Shown: one piece after another, positions 40,101 through 55,100 of the stretch
Layout of the letters: each line of letters starts with the position of its first letter
Numbering within the stretch: position 1 is the stretch's first letter
DNA from: Ignelater luminosus
Taxonomy: Eukaryota; Arthropoda; Insecta; Coleoptera; Elateridae
Assembly: GCA_011009095.1 (NCBI GenBank)
Contig: VTPC01004733.1
Location: 48,316-112,315, forward strand
Direction of reading: 5' to 3'
Length of the DNA: 64,000 nucleotides
Notes under the pieces: generated by a model
What the model saw: only the letters and a program-made list of their open reading frames with translations
The model's database searches: none
Told to the model about the DNA's origin: nothing
Program-made: the position numbers and the translations under genes

Positions 40101-43100
40101 CAGTGTAGTTTCAGTTGAACGGACATCTTCTCATTAAGTTTCTTTTGCATAACCAAAAAAAGTTTGAAAGGTCAAAAATTTCGATCAAGTGAAGATGTAA
40201 TTAGAACAGAATCAGTTCTTTTCTTCAACAGCTAGGAAAAAACTTGTGGCATTACTTATTTATTAGTTTTGGTCATTCATTACTTCATAAAATAATAAAA
40301 ACATACGTAACAAATAAGATGCACTTCGGTTCGTTAAATCCTTGTACCTTGATAATATCAGAAATTTTTATTTATATTCTGATGACTCCGCAACTGTAAA
40401 TCTACTTGGCGGAATGCCTGTTGACGTTACACTTGTAATATTTACCAATTTATGTAGTTTGAAAGAATTCCTTACGTCTTCATACTCTCAAAACTGAATC
40501 TTGTTGTCTAAAGAAATGTATACATGCACTTGTTTATTATCGAGCCGTTTGCTTTCACTCAAGTGCTCCACTCCAACAGAGTGGCATCTTTCCGTTTTAT
40601 CAACTCATTTTTACTCCAGAAAATTGATACTTTAAAACTCTGTAGGAATTCCATTTTTTGCTAGGTCTGTGTTTGGGTTTTCATTAAATATCCAAACACA
40701 ATACATTTTGCTAAGTACGTATAAAGAGTCCAGACAATCGAACTACTTTCTGAATACCTCTTTTAGTCTTACAGTAAATGCAACGATGATAAAAGCTTTT
40801 CAATTCAGCTACTATCAGGAGAAGGCCAAATGAAACTAACTAAAAGTCGATTACCACTTTGATTTAGAAATTATAGAAAAAAGTGAAAATTTTTCTTAAT
40901 ATGACATAATACCCAAGAAGGTTATAAACGTCTTTCTTAGATAGCTGTAAAATGATTGAAAGTAATCCACATCAGTGCTTCTTGATCTTGTAGGAGCTTA
41001 AGCATTTATCATTTTATGAGAAGCACGAGTTTGAAAAGATAAAACTTGAAGAAACTTTGAATAACTTGTTGGTGATTATTTGTAAGCTTTGATAACTAGG
41101 TAAAAGAGAAGGATGATATTTTTACTTTTAATAAGAATAGACTACCAATATTTGATATCTTTAGAAATACAGACAGATGCTGTCACGGTCTAGGTGTTAA
41201 AAAAATTTAACTATTTAAGGTCAATTTGCTTCTAGTTACCTTTTCTATTTTATAGAGTAAAGAATGTCAATTAACAGAACCAAATCAATGCCTAGTCAAC
41301 ACTTTGTAAAAGCTTTTTGCTGAATGAAGGTATGTTGTTTTGTTTGCAGAAAGAAGAGAATAGCATCACTGCATGGCTCAAGAATTCTAAATTTACTGAA
41401 GCCCAAAACATGCAATATGAAAATGTGCACCGATCTCATTTTCTATTCTTGGTTTTCTTTCTGTTAAAACAATCTGAAAAATGAAGGGTGCTGGGAAAAA
41501 CTAACAGAGCCTATAAAATCTAAAAAGGAGTTGTTTCTTCATCTCCATCAGCTGTTTGTATACGTTTGGTGAACAAACCAATGCAAACCCAGTTATAACA
41601 GCGAAAAGGAAGTCACTACAAAAAAAACCAACTTGTTCCATTACAAACTACCTAAAAACCATTAATTAATAACTTAGGGAATTAATAATCTGAATACTCT
41701 ACTACCAGTTTTGGATAATAAGGAAATCTAAAAATTAGCAAGAAGCGGAAATTAGCACCCATATGTAAGATGTTTCTAAAATTATAATTTGAAAAGCACA
41801 GGTGTGTATGATCATGGTTTAAAAATCAAGTTCGAACCGGCATTTTCTTCAGATATCTGGGTTCTTGGACTCTGTTCTGAATACTGCGTTCTCAGTTGTT
41901 GTTTGTTGAGTAGGTCAGCTTCTTCCTTCAGTAATCCAAAACCTCTGGTTTTATTATCACATACTACACTATACGTTGATTCTAGCATTTTCAAGCTGGG
42001 TCTTGAAACCTCAATACCTTTCAAACCGTGATTAACGTTGAAATATCTTAATTGCTTTGTTTTTCGAACCAATTGGATTTTCGGGTCAACAAACTTCAAA
42101 ACAGTCAAAGTTATCAAATGTTGTCAAAAATGTTCCACATCACTAGGGTAACCGTGTTGATCCTAAAATTCAACAAGCAGTTTTGGTTATAGTAAATGAC
42201 TTTAGCTTAGTCTTATAAGACCAGCTGTTCATTGCCTTGAACTTCGGACTTGTAAAACTGGGAAATTACGATTTTAGGGATTTTTACAATTATGAAGTAA
42301 ATCAATTTTTTCTAAATATGTTTGGAAAACCCTGAGAACAACCAAACTGCTTTGAATCTTCTTTGATCGCCAACGATGTCTCCCGAAAGATATAGTCCCA
42401 ACATAGACACATTGGAAAAAAGACTAATTCTAGTGGGTTCTAAAGCCTTGCAACTTTAAAATTTCTTTCTGTACGTAGTTGGATTCAAACTATAAAGCGC
42501 AATACTTAAATTACATGAAATTTACCACAGCTTATTTCTGAACGAGCGGTGCCACTAATACTCATCCATTGGGAATCTTCAGTCACGATCAAATTCATTT
42601 GGACTAATTTTGATTTGAAGATGAATCCATTTTTTTCCATTGTTGTACAAACAAATTTAAATAGGTGAATCAGTTGGAAGCGTTGATGAATCAAACCTAG
42701 CGGACTATAAAGAGAAGCATGAGTTTTTCAAATATCGAGAAAGAATTCCAAGAATTCGCGATCAAGCCGACTGGAAAACAAGTTTAATGATACTTACTAA
42801 TCAACAGAGGTGAATCAAACCAAGTACGAAGATACAGAGACTCTAGTCGATATGTTTTTTTGTTCATCTGTGACTAATTTCTTATGTAAATGGTTAATTA
42901 ATTCAAATTACTCTCAACTCTTTACTTCTCCAATACAGCCTTCAGGTTGAAAATCAGTAAGCCTTGATTAAAAATGATTACTGATGGTCAATACAAGAGC
43001 TGACTCTAGAATCTTATTTGACTGTTTTTTCTTTTGGTCAATGTAGACCTCAACACGACACAAAAAAGACAAGCACCAAGGGACCACTTTCCATGCTTTT

Positions 43101-46100
43101 GTTGTTTATAATCTTTTCAGATTTATTGTTTCCCTGTGCTTATAAAACGTTGAATTATTTTACGTATGCGTTTATCTTACAAATGAGAATTTTTAAAAGG
43201 GAACCCTTGCGTGTATATCAGTTAGGAGCAGCTTTCAAAGAGTCAGATCTCAGAACTAACACATAGTACAATGCCAAGAAATTAAAAATTATCAATTCTC
43301 AAAAGTATTTACTGAGTTTATTATGAAACTTGTATGTAAAAGACAAAAATAACTACAAGACTATTGAATACTAAATGTCAAAAATCGATAAGAAGATGGT
43401 AGAAAGGTTTTTAATTCTCGAATATTTTCCAATATTGAAACAACTGTCTAAATTTAACCCAAACTATTATCCGAGAACTAAAACTAGATTTATAGTTTAG
43501 TTTCAAGATTCTCTCGCAGTTTGGCAGAGTTTTCAGACATCTCTTGCTATACACTTAAAATTTGTATATCTTGGGCGGATTACATCATTACGGTATGCGG
43601 ATGATAACTGGTGTGGGTGGATTTAACAAATAAAGGTATCAAACTTTCTTACAAATTCCTAATTAATTTGCAAAATTGTTTTTTTAGAATTTAATTCCCC
43701 CGAACTTGATTTACTGTACTTGACAATGTAGTTAATGCACAGTTTTATTTTGTGGGTTAGTAGAAAATATAAAACAGCAAATCTATGGCTATCAAAATAT
43801 TTTCCTTCTCTTTCTAACAAGATGCAATATGAAGTGATAATAAACACATTCCAAACAGCATAATGATTTAAATTATGATCCAATGAATTAGCATATCCAT
43901 CGAAAATAATATTTTAAAGAAGATTTATAGATATTATTCAACAAGCATTTCAAAAGTCAGAAAAGTAATGTTGCAGATTTGGCACGGAGGATGCAAAACA
44001 TTTAATGTGGGATATTGTTATTTGTGTAATGCTATTACTGGATGTTAATACAACAAAATACCTGAGGGCGCAACCAAAAATATGTGAACTACCTGACAAT
44101 TTTAACGAATTAATAATTTTTTCAAGTTCCATTAATATGAACTAATTAATAATATTGATGAGATTTTCAAGTAAAGATTCTTTGATTTACCTTAAAAATG
44201 ATTAAAGAAATAATTTAGAAAAATCATAAGACAGGATTCTAAGTTTGGAATTGTCGTTAACAAAGTTTGCTATAACGGCATAAACGTTTTCGAAATAAAA
44301 GTTTTGGACGACACAAAATGTGATAGTGCTAAATTAGATTTAGAAACTCCTATATTTTTAGCTGCGGCATTGGTAAATCATCGGTCGTACATTAGAAAAA
44401 CGCTGAAATCTATTATTATAAGTTAATCATCAGGTCACTTTGATTTAAAAAACCTGTTCTTTTATTTTAGTTGTCTTCAAGAAGTACTGATAACGAAATC
44501 CTATCCTTACCTTCATATATTATTGGTTCTTTTTCTCTAAAATATGTGAGAGCGGGGAACTTCGAAATACCATACTGTTTGGCTAATCGTTTATCGTTGA
44601 TCTTGACAAAGTCTACCCCAAAGGAATCGGTGTCATCGTCGATTTTCTCCAGCTCCTGCAGCACGTGGTCGCACGTGGTGCAGCTGCGAGCATCTGGAAA
44701 TCAGAAAAAAATATTTACAATACGAACAAATATTTAGGATTCCCTTTTTTCAAATTAATAATTGTATTTTTTTCAGTTACTATTTGTTACATATGACATA
44801 GATTTTGATTTTAAAATAATTCGAACGCAAAATATCCGTCCTGAAATTTATTTTGCTAATACCAAGAAGTGTTGTAGTTATAAAATTTTAATCAAAACAA
44901 GAAACTAATGCATCCATCACCTTAAAAAATGTTTATCCGAGAATACGAGCATGCCAGATGGAAGTTTCTAAAAATATTTTAACAGTTTGACACTAAAATC
45001 ATCCGATTTGACTCATCAGTCATCAGTCTAAGTAGTTGTTTTTCTGGATCAGACTGTGATTAATAGATCAGTAATTGAAATTTCTATGCTTCTTACATTA
45101 AATATTTTGCAATTCTTTTCCAATTCTACTATACAATAAATCTTAATAAAAGATTCAATGAAGAGGCAATAACGAAATTGTAAATGGCTTAGATATTTCA
45201 AATGAATAAAATATTGGTAGTATTTAAAGTCCATACTTTAGGCTTGTCTGAGGTTAACTCGCTGCATGAGAATTTATTATCCAACTGGCTAAATCCAAAT
45301 TAGGTATTAATTAGGGCATTAATCCGTGTTATGTAATGAATTAAAATCTTGATTAAATATAGCGGAGGACAACAAATGAACTAAACGCCCAAGAAAATGT
45401 TTATTACTGATCATTAGTGATACCGCATGTAAACATTCTTTTTGCATTTAGTAGTACTTATATTTTCAAAAGAAGTCGTAAACTAGTTCAGGTAGAAACG
45501 TTAAAACTGTAAATACTTTTATCCACAATCAATTTATAATAGGATTTTTATCCACACTTATGAACCGTTTTAAGTAATATTTTATCCACTAGTGGAATAA
45601 TAGTAGTTTACGTAACCAGTCAGGAAAGCGATACTTTACTGAAATGTTACGTACAATATTTTTTCTAACACTGGTTTGTTTAATGCCGTAATCACATACA
45701 GGGTGGTGTTTGGTACATATAAGTATACCAACTTATTATTTTATTATCTTCTCAGTTGATTTTACGGCAAATATGTAAAAATGTCCAGGATGGAACTAAA
45801 TGTATTTATAATTGAGATTTTCTAATAGTTGATTTATTTATACTGTATATTCTTAATGAATTAATTTTTAAATGTAAGGTCCTGTACTTTAAATATTACC
45901 ATAATTGGCAAATCTTAGGGATGGAAAAATGTGGCCATTTGGATACAGCGTCTGACTTCTAATCTAGAGGTCCTGCGTTCGATCCTCGCTGTCGGACAAC
46001 TTGTCACGTTGTCAGTTTTTTTTTAATATTTTAATATTATTTAGTTTTTTCATAAGTAGAATTATTCTAGTTAATTATTGCAAAAAGGAGATGTCAAATA

Positions 46101-49100
46101 AAAATAAAAAAAAAATAGAAAGAAATTACTAGCCAACAGCAGGAGTCGAACCCGGATCTCCTGATTAGAAGTCGATATCTGTAACCAAACCACCAAATTC
46201 TTCATTTGTTGAAACTGTCAAATTTCAGTATTTGCATGGCAGCACTTTAAATTTGTATTAAATATTAATAATAAAATGCATTTCATAAAAAATGTGTAAA
46301 TAAAGTTGAACAGTATTTATTTGCTAACATATTTTTGCATTTACATATTTGAAGTGATATAAACGCAGAAATCACATATAAATTAAAAACCGTTCGAATT
46401 TTTTCATAAAAATCATGTTGTCTGTGAAGGTGACGAAAACAAAATTGTAAATATAAAAAAATACACGCTCTGACCTGTTGGCATTGGTGTTACGTAGGTA
46501 ATTATGTAATTATTTGCAATTTTGGTTTTGTATTTCTTAAAAATGAGTAAAAGTGATAGTGAAGAGTTTTCATGCACACCTCCAGAAGAAGAATAAATTA
46601 AAATTAATGTTTTCTTGAAGTTTGTACTTATTTTTTTCAAGTCAGGAAAATCTAGTTTCCATAGCAAAATGAATAAAGAAAAGCCTACTTTCGAATACAG
46701 TGTTAGAAAAAGTTAGTTTATTTCACTGTTCAGTTGTGTATCTGCTTTCTAAGTAGATATTTTAAGATATTTTGCTAGTTAGTAAAATCTTCAGCCATTC
46801 TTGAGGCTGGTGGCTCCGATTTCAGCTAATATGGCTAATTTAATCTACTTTTAACGATTCACCCACATTTTAGTTGTGAGGATTACGAGTGTGGAAATCT
46901 TAAAATATTAAGTCAGTTTTAAAAATCCAGAAAAATGCAGAAGTGCTGTCTATCCTTGGCAGGGCTGCTTTGTATAGTATAATTGGTAGTGATATTATAT
47001 TCTGGCCGTTGAAAATTATTAAATAATTTTATATTATAAATATATTATTCTGTAATGGTCTGATTATACAAAGTGTTCATCAGGCCCGCTCCTAGCCACC
47101 TGAACGCTCGCGTGCAACGCCGACTATGCCACCCCCACCCCCATCCTCTGTCCCTAACTCGGCTTGTACATTATACAAAGTTTTGTTACATATGAGTCTG
47201 TAAAAAGGTAAAGAAATGCTTTACAAAGTCAAACAATTTATTATTTTTACATGTTTATGACGTAGAATTTTCAAAAATCAATGCCAATGTCAAACGCCCG
47301 GCTCTCGCTCATTCATTGTACTAAATGTCGGTTTTTTGTGATTGTACCTACTTTTGTTAAGGTGGTTCGAACTTGTAGACGTTTCGCATCTTAATTCTGA
47401 TAGATGCCAATAGATGGCGTTGTTATGAGATAATTGAAAAAGCCAGTTGATGTCAGACAAAGTACCGACACCAAACAAAATACGATCGCAAATTGGACTC
47501 ATTAACGATATTCTCTCCGCTAGAGGAGCTGTTATTCCACGTTAAATTTGACAAATTTAAACGTCATTTTATAAGTTTGAGGTTATTAGAATTTAAATTA
47601 TAGAAGAAAGTAGTTATTAATGCCTTGTTGTTGCGTATTCTTTATTCTTTGCAAAGTTTGTATAAGCAAGTGCATATTTTCTGTTTCCTCGTCGTCATCT
47701 TCATCACTTTCATATTATTGTTTATAAATTGTGTAAAACAGATTTCGCATTAATAACTACTTTTTTTCTAAAATTTAAATTTTAATAACCTCAAACTTAT
47801 AAACTGACTTATGAACTTGTCAAATTTAATGTGGAATAACAGCGCCTCTAGCGGAGAGAAAATCAATTCTAAGATCAATTTGTTTGGTGCCGGTACTTTG
47901 TATCACAATCAACTGGCTTTGATAATTGAAACATAAAAATAATGCATGTAATAAATGTACACGAAGAAAAAAATATTCTTATAACAAGTAAACGTCTTTC
48001 ATAATGCTATACGAAGCTTGATGGAAAAACTTCTGCAATCGGGTGCTTCCGGTTGTGTTAGCGTTGTACCATTGTCAAATTCGAAACAGTTCTCACTTCT
48101 AACCTATAATTGAATTGACAGTTCCTAGCCAAGCTAACCAGTTCTGTTTACATAGCGCTTTGAAAAAAGTAATTTTGTGAAAAAATGGAACTCTCGCGTG
48201 AACAGTTTCGAGCAATGATTTTTTACGATTTTCGAGGCAACTTAACACCCTTTTAGTGAGAAAGCTCCATCGAATAGAACTCCGTGAAGGTCATCCGTCC
48301 GCGTCTGTTATTGCCACTAACGTTGCGTTGATGCTGTGCGAAAAATGATTGATCAAGATCGGCATATGACATACCTTAGGCATTGACGTGAAGGCAATAT
48401 ACACGATTTTACACGATCATTTAACTGTGTGAATTGGTGCAAAGAAATTCTGAAAAAATTCAAACGAGATCATTCAAATTTGCTCGTGACGAAACTTGGA
48501 TCTACTCATAGGAGCCGGAAATTAAACAACAATCCACTGTTTGGATGTTTCGAAATGAATTGAAACCCACAACAGTTGTTCTTTACGCAGTGTTGCAAAG
48601 CAAATGATCACTTGTTTCTTCCGTATTTCTGAACATGTGGTTTTAGCTTTAGAGGAACAAAGAACTGGAAACGCTGACTGGTACACAACAATTTGTTTGC
48701 CGGAAGTCATCGGCGAAATCAGTAGAATCAACTCTCTGCTTTTTGTTTACTGGGCAAGGTTAGAGCATAGTTTAGAACTTTTAATGTCCCTGAAGACTAT
48801 TGTGCTCGAAGGGTTTACGTCTGAATTATTATAACCTCCGGCTGCTATCATTGGGTCAGCGCTGTAAGGAATTAATTATATCCTGCGACAGCTCACGAGA
48901 CGTGTATTAGAAATTCCCATCTAGAACCTGCTTTTCTAACCAGATGAGGAGTTGTATCGTATAGAACAGTTATCCATGCAGCAAAAGTAAATCTCTGTTC
49001 TTGATTTGTGAAATTATTGTTAAGTTTCTTCACTGTTCGACTAACAACAATGCAGTGAAATTAGAGATGTTCTTAATTATTCGATGAATCGATGCTACAT

Positions 49101-52100
49101 CGATTTAAATAATTACGTAGTTGATTCTATATTCATTGTTTTTCCATATAGCGATTCGTCATTTCTTTATAAAGAGCAGTTAGTTAGTCTTGACGTTTTA
49201 TTAATTTTAATTTTGAACACATCAAAGAAGATTTGAGAATGTGGATATTTTATGTCGTCAATAATAGTTATAATAAAAACAAAAACATTGTCAGGTAAGA
49301 AAAAAGAAAACTTTATTAGTTACATCATTGTATATTAGCTGCTTAACTAAACTACATCGCTAACATCCATTCGACGAGTTTGTAAATCGATTCGCAAAAA
49401 AATCGATAAGAAAACATTTGTACATAGCAAAAAATGTCTATTGCTTTCTCTTACAATACAAGCGAAAAATAAAGGACATTGCAATATTTGAAAATTTCAT
49501 TTATTATACTATTACTCTATATTTTAAGTGCATCCAATCACCAAACTTTTTAAAGATTGCTTGACACCTTTGCGGTACACTTTCTACTAATTTTCTTGCG
49601 TAGGATGCAGGAAGTGACCTCCACATCTTCTTGATTTTCTGACTAAGGTGCTTCAAATTTTTGGCTCGCTTTCCTCGAAGTTTACACTTCATTATCCTCC
49701 AAGCATTCTCTATGGGATTATCATCCGGCGATTGTTTGAATGCCCTTCTCCATTTTCCAGATAGTGTACTTTCTGCTGTGTTGTTTCGGGTCATTGTCTT
49801 CTTGTAGAATGCATGCATCGTTGTTGGTGTCAAACCATCGTCTTGTGAATGTTAGCAACTCTTTTTGTATATTTTTATCATTCTAGTAGACAGTAGTAGG
49901 TAGACAAGGTAATGTGTCAAAACCACGTGTATTGAAGCATCCCAAACAACGAATCTTTGGAGGGTGTTTTACTGTTTGATTGCGAACGAACCATGCTTTC
50001 TTCTTAGCATAAAAGTACATTCATCACTACAATCCCGGTCGATATTTGCCTTAGCCCAACTAAGTCGTTTTTCCACATGATTTTGCGACAATAACGGTTT
50101 CTGTTTTGTGCTTCTATAAGTTATATTATTTTCAATCAAACGATTTCCTATCGTCATAATGCTAGAATTCCCTACCTTTGACGCAATAACACCATTGAGT
50201 GTGTTGTTTAAAAACATTCACAATCGCTTTTTCTTGCATTTTGTTGGTTGCTTTAGTTTTTCCGCGGTGTGGCAGATTGTCGACGGCTTTTGTAGTTTTA
50301 TAAAGCGGAACCCAATGTTCCACAAAGTTCGCCGACTTATGCATAAACCGTGCAGCTTTGTGTAAACGGAACTCATTCTTAATATTTGCACAACACTATT
50401 ACTGTACTTTAACAAGTACAACGCGTATTAGTCACCTAATAGCTTACCTCTTCTACCCTACTTTCTTCCCCGGGAAGTTTTCTGTTTAAGAATAATCAGC
50501 AGAGATGTCTTGTTGGACAGAGGGTAAATTAGAGACTAGTGAATAGAAAAGTAAGAATATCGACAAATTCGACAACGTATTAACTGCGAACACTTCTATA
50601 AATTCTTGTGTAAATAATTCAATTTAGCGGGCTATTATTAAATTCTTAAGTCATTCAGCAAATATTAAAGTTGAGTGATTTAGAGTATAGTAAAATCTAA
50701 TTTTTTAAACACAGTAAATCTGTTGATTCAAAAATCCAATTCGATCTTAATATTAACATTAACTTTTTCAATTAAGACTACAGATAGGGTCAACGATCAA
50801 TTGAGCAAAAGCTGTTGATAGTAAATAATTATCCGAAAGCAACTGATCGAAATTCAATTAATCAGAAATACAGTTGATCAGATATCATTACTAATCGAGC
50901 TAGCAAGCCATCGGAATCTTTATTAAATAAACTACCAACAATTTCCATGATTGTCAAACGTTTTAACATGTAACGTTGAGGTTCTGCAATATAGGCTTTC
51001 GCTTTCTCTTAAGTTTTAACAATGGATTACTTTATTTTTCAGACTTAGTTCGGAGATTTTTAATCGGCAATGCTTGTGATCAAGAGCAGGTAGTACGCTA
51101 TCGTAAAGAAACTCCTGATTGATTGACATGTGAACAAGTGTCAGTGATAGCATAGTAACGTGCTAACAAATTAAAAAAACGAACGTTCTATTTCTAGATT
51201 ATGATTGATAGTTTAGGTGTGGTTAGGTACTATTATTATCTTGCTAGTGTTGGTACAACCTGGTACCAGCCATCAAATTAATAACTTACAGACGTTTGAA
51301 GAATAGCAACGTGCTGCATAAGAATCTAGTTGTTAATGTTATAGAAGTACATAGTACTCGTATGTTATGGGATGTTCAGTTTAGATTTAGATTTAGTTCA
51401 TGAGAGAAACTGATGATTAGAACTGATATAAGCCATCTGACAGTTGGAGTGATCTCTTGATTACGTCATTGTTCAAAATTATTTTGCCAAATTTAAAAGT
51501 TAATCATTTGATTTACAATGTTCGTTATCAATGAAGAACTTTAACTCAACTGTGATTTAGCAACTTCTAGAAATTTACGTGTTTCAAGAAAAAAAATCAA
51601 AATCCCCTACCTAATCTCTTAAATTAAATAACTTTATGATTAAAAGAACAAGATCGAGTAAGAAAAAGCAGAAATGATACCAAGAAAGACATAAGAACCT
51701 CGTGTATTAATGAATAAATAAATGAAGCTGCAAAATCTACACAAAATACTATAAGTGAAGTAACAAAAAACAAATCGAAATATTACAGGAAAAAGAATCG
51801 AGAAAGAAAATCTTAATTATTTTCGGAATGTAAGCTCGGATAGTGATAGAGATATTTACAAAATTGGCATTGAAGTGAACCTTGTAAAACATCAACAGGT
51901 TTGATACAGAGGAATAGTACTCAAAGTCAATAAACAAAAATTACAAGGGCGCCAAGAAATTCAAAACGATCTCATTCCATACTTAATCGATGCACGATAG
52001 AAAGGTAAGAAGGACTATTAGAAAAAACTAAAACTGGTTTTGTGAGGAGGATTTAGAAAAAAGCTAATGAGTTAAAGAAAATACTGGAGTTAGCGACTTC

Positions 52101-55100
52101 TGTAAACGTAAACTGCTTTTAATAGATCCACACAATAATTTTCAACATTAAGCATTAAATAGAAACAATAGGAGAATAAAATGAAAATGTTGAAGAAGAA
52201 GAATTGAAACATCAGTTACTGAAATCTTAAATACACTTGCTACAAAAACAACCAAAAACCTGATAAAGCGAAATTTGGAAGAGATGGTTACAAATAAATG
52301 CAAAAGAAATATGACTGAAGAGTTATGCAAAAAAAGAACATTTAATAGGAACGTAACATTAAAAACACAAATGATTGCAACAAACTCAAAAACAGCAAGC
52401 TTGCGAAACATCAAATCAGATATGGGAAGATGAATGAGTAAATACGAAAACTAAGAATCGATAAGAAGCAAACCCAAATGAACATCTAAATGAGATTATA
52501 ACGAAATAATGCATTCTGACTTGCTTAACCTTTTAGGAAAACTCAGTGGAGAGCAAATAGGTCAACGTTTAGGTCAATACTGCAATATTAGACACGATTT
52601 CCTTAATAAGAGAAAAATAATTAGCAAATCTACTAAATTAAGATGAGAGAAACATTTGTAAAACTTAAAATGTCGTTACATTGTTAATCGAGGTAGAGAC
52701 TTACATATAGCCTAGACTTGTTAATTTTAATTCTACTGAACAACCACTAGGTTGGCATAAATGGTAAATAATAGTTATTTATGTACCTAGGGAGTTATAG
52801 AGATTATAATGACCGGAGGGTCTTCGGTCCTATAACGCCTTAGGTATATAAATAACTAACAAATTGTACGTTTTTTAGTGTTTCTTAATTATTTTGTAAT
52901 TAGTGAGCTTTGACTGACCTCCATGCAGTGGCCACAGAAAAATTCTCGCCGTTGCTAAAGGCTGCGTATTTTAAATCTCACTTTATTTTTACGAATTGAA
53001 ACATAGACTTTCCATAAAATATTTTAGAAAAAGCTAAAAAAGCTAAAAAAATTTACTACTAGTAAAGTCAAAAGCACTGCACCATAGGGAATATGAAAGT
53101 TTCCTACAGTGGAAAATCAAGAATAAAGTTAACATTGTTAGCAAGACTGTGATGATGGGTTACTTTCAGGAATTGGTTTGTTAGTTTTTTACTTAAAAGT
53201 AATAACAAATTTTACATATTTTTTACTTTATTCTAGTCGGAAAGATATACTCCAAATAGTCTATGGACCAAGTAGTCAAAGACGAAATCAGCATTAATAG
53301 TGAAAACGTTAATATATCATCATTCAGTCGATTGATTACTTTCCTAAAAGCTAAATCAAAAGTATGCTTTCCCAAAAATCCCAAGGTTTTGGAAGATGAA
53401 CAGGTATTGGCTTTTATAAAAAAACCTCAAATGATACCTTTCTGTTGCATCAAGAGGTTCTGGTGGCGAGTGTTTTTAGCGGTTTAAGGCGAGATGAAAT
53501 GGCTAAAATGACTATTGATGATATTAAACACAAAGGATCTGTTTTGCTGATTAAGGTACCAGAGGTCAAGACTGCCACTTCAAAAGCTTTTACCATTGTA
53601 GAAAAATACCAAATAGTTTGGGTAGACAGTACATTACATTGCAAGAAATTAAGGAATGTGGGTCTTTCTTAACCTACCAAAATAGTAGGTGCATAACCTT
53701 GTCTGTGGGTAATAATACCATAGGAAGTTTACCTTGTGTCATTGCCAAATAACTTAATTTGGAAAATCCGAAAGACTATACTGGACATTGTCTTTGTCGT
53801 ACCTCGTTCACGCTTCTTGTTGAGGCTCTTGCTTCCTTTGAAACACTTAAGTTGCATGGAAAGTGGAAGAGTGGTACTGTAGTGGAAGGCTACATTGAGA
53901 AAAGCACTTTCTCAAAAATAGAAAAAAAATTTGTCAGTAAATGTTGGAATGCAGCATTAACTTCGATTCCAGACATGCACCAACTTTATGTAGTATTTTC
54001 ATTTCTGTACTGCAGTTAGTTAAAATTTCTCCCATTTGTTGCAAAGTTCTTGGACTACACAGCATATAGATGAGGAAGAACAATCATATTAGCAAGAAAG
54101 GCAAAACATGAAAAGGGAGGTGTTTACATTATTACGTGCTAGGATAAGAACCACAGATGAGCTATGACGATCGAGCATTATAATCAACACAAATGTAAAT
54201 AATTCGTCAATGGCAAACCTACAATGTTAAGACAAAAAGGTAGCGTTGATATGATCGATAATCACCACTATTAACAAAAAAAAGTTCATCAACAGGGTCG
54301 GTAAGATTCTCTTTAAGGAAATGAAAAGTATTTAGCAGTAATTACACAAACCTATATATAATTAGGCTTTTTGTGATAACAAGTTGCAATATATTGTAAT
54401 AAATTACTAATACTCTTGTAGGTAAAATCTTTTATCAATCTTGACTTGGCTTAGAAGCTAGAACCTCAAAAGATCGAATTATATGGAAGTTATTACATTT
54501 ATTTCTTAAGTAGATAAAACATCAAAATTCGAAGAACCTAAATATTAATTAAGAAAATAATAAAATCAGTAACATCGTCTTTTGCTATCGTTGAGAGAGG
54601 AGATAATCCATGTTTTGTTTTATTTTGCATTTTTGATTAATAAAAGAGGTTATTGGTTGACTAAGCTAATTCTTGATCGTTCTGCTTGCGGTAGGATCAA
54701 GCATGGTAATGAATGCAATTTTTTAGTCTTGATGCTACTTTTCTACAGTTCAGTTATTCATTTACATCAAAAAAAAACTATCAAGAAAAAAATCTAAAAA
54801 CAAGAACCATCGAAAATATTGTATTCGCTAGCATCTAAAGCATACTGGTCAGGAAGAATGCTTTTGATCAGGGTTTGCTTGATTCAGAATTATCTTCTAA
54901 ACGTGTTCTCCAACCTCTGAAAGTCTGTCATACCAATTTAGTTACTTCGTGTATTAATTTGTTAATGTCAAAGTCTGTTATTTGCAATACATAGAAATTA
55001 GAAGAATTTATAGAAATCAATGAAGTAACCGACATACGCTCGAATAACCTGAATCTTTCAAGGACAATTACTATGGACATAAAAATGAAAACATGCTGAA

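Noticed and set aside
41789-42117. Opposing 80- and 101-codon frames in intron 2
   Set aside because: No motif, no splice-compatible borders, overlapping on both strands. Probably chance.
45935-46008. Functional tRNA-Arg
   Set aside because: Acceptor-stem ends do not pair and the T stem has mismatches; kept only as a tRNA-like repeat.
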